A stretch of DNA of 64,000 bases from Methanobacterium sp. UBA375 (lineage in GTDB: Archaea > Methanobacteriota > Methanobacteria > Methanobacteriales > Methanobacteriaceae): NCBI GenBank assembly GCA_002495625.1, contig DAGC01000013.1, positions 160,326-224,325 of the forward strand, written 5' to 3'. Shown one piece after another: positions 63,856 through 64,000 of the stretch. The notes under the pieces were generated by a model, which saw only the letters and a list, made by a program, of their open reading frames with translations, did no database searches and was not told the DNA's origin. How positions within the stretch are numbered: position 1 is the first letter of the stretch; each line of letters starts with the position of its first letter. Position numbers and translations under genes: made by a program.

Positions 63856-64000
63856 ATGTTCGTACCGCCAAGTTGGATAGAGGGGTATTTGATACAATTC
63901 GGCATGTATATAGTAATTCCGTCAATTATCGCTTTAATTTTTACGATAGTAAGAGGGAAAAAATTAACTCATAAAGAACAACACCACAAAGAACAACACC
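63856..64000 (+). CDS. small membrane protein, truncated by window end
   Basis: A frame of at least 48 codons starts at ATG 63856 after AGAGGAGAATAATA and runs off the window. It encodes MFVPPSWIEGYLIQFGMYIV, then one membrane helix (IPSIIALIFTIV), then RGKKLTHKEQHHKEQH. The KEQHH words repeat at the cut end. No family is recognised. The strong ribosome site supports translation. Confidence 0.55.
   Translation, partial: MFVPPSWIEGYLIQFGMYIVIPSIIALIFTIVRGKKLTHKEQHHKEQH

Overview
This window is almost certainly from a hydrogenotrophic, formate-using methanogenic archaeon of the Methanobacteriales, most like Methanobacterium. The sequence shows methanogen-only genes: component A2 (atwA) and marker proteins 7 and 17 of methyl-coenzyme M reductase (MCR) activation, coenzyme M synthesis genes (comB, comC, comD, comE), mptA for methanopterin, cofG for F420, and fdhABC with mvhD. 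It also shows archaeal genes: proteasome beta subunit, FttA/aCPSF1, Trm1 and purP. Ribosome-binding sites are of the GGAGGTGAT type and promoters are AT-rich TATA boxes. I found no tRNA, rRNA, CRISPR array, prophage or insertion sequence.

Layout. (1) 0.1-6.8 kb: a minus-strand run of ten genes for Fe-S and metal cofactor handling: a zinc-ribbon protein, two NifX-like proteins, an Mrp/NBP35 ATPase, a ferredoxin, two MinD ATPases with inserted ferredoxin domains, a CDF transporter fused to a NifX domain, a metallo-beta-lactamase protein and a DtxR-type regulator. (2) 7.1-15.6 kb: an FmdE-like protein, then an ABC uptake locus with three paralogous binding proteins, two paralogous SAM methyltransferases, one permease and one ATPase. 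The second half is a partial duplication that ends in a relic of the permease start. (3) 15.7-23.8 kb: an unrecognised 592-residue protein with a LarC C-terminal-domain protein, a NifX-like protein, atwA behind a DUF134 regulator, a phosphoesterase, DUF2124, and mmp7/mmp17. (4) 24-50 kb: mostly ordinary housekeeping and coenzyme genes. (5) 50.2-60.3 kb: a formate block with fdhC, fdhA, fdhB, mvhD, a second fdhB, carbonic anhydrase and purP, preceded by a structured 628-base intergenic region. (6) 60.3 kb to the end: a FUSC-type membrane protein, comDE and a partial small membrane protein.

The most interesting observation is a palindrome, core ATGAATATATATTCAT, present intact or degenerate at four promoters: the NifX/Mrp operon, the 592-residue/LarC operon, the solo nifX-like gene, and the DUF134-atwA operon. 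It suggests a regulon, perhaps controlled by the DUF134 protein, that links complex Fe-S or nickel cofactor work to MCR activation. Other points are several genes whose conserved N termini lie upstream of any ATG, GTG or TTG, the duplicated ABC/methyltransferase cassette, three exact 20-bp-period repeats upstream of fdhC, and a 16-residue-repeat protein with an orphan repeat unit downstream.

All functional calls are from reading motifs and family resemblance. No database search was run.
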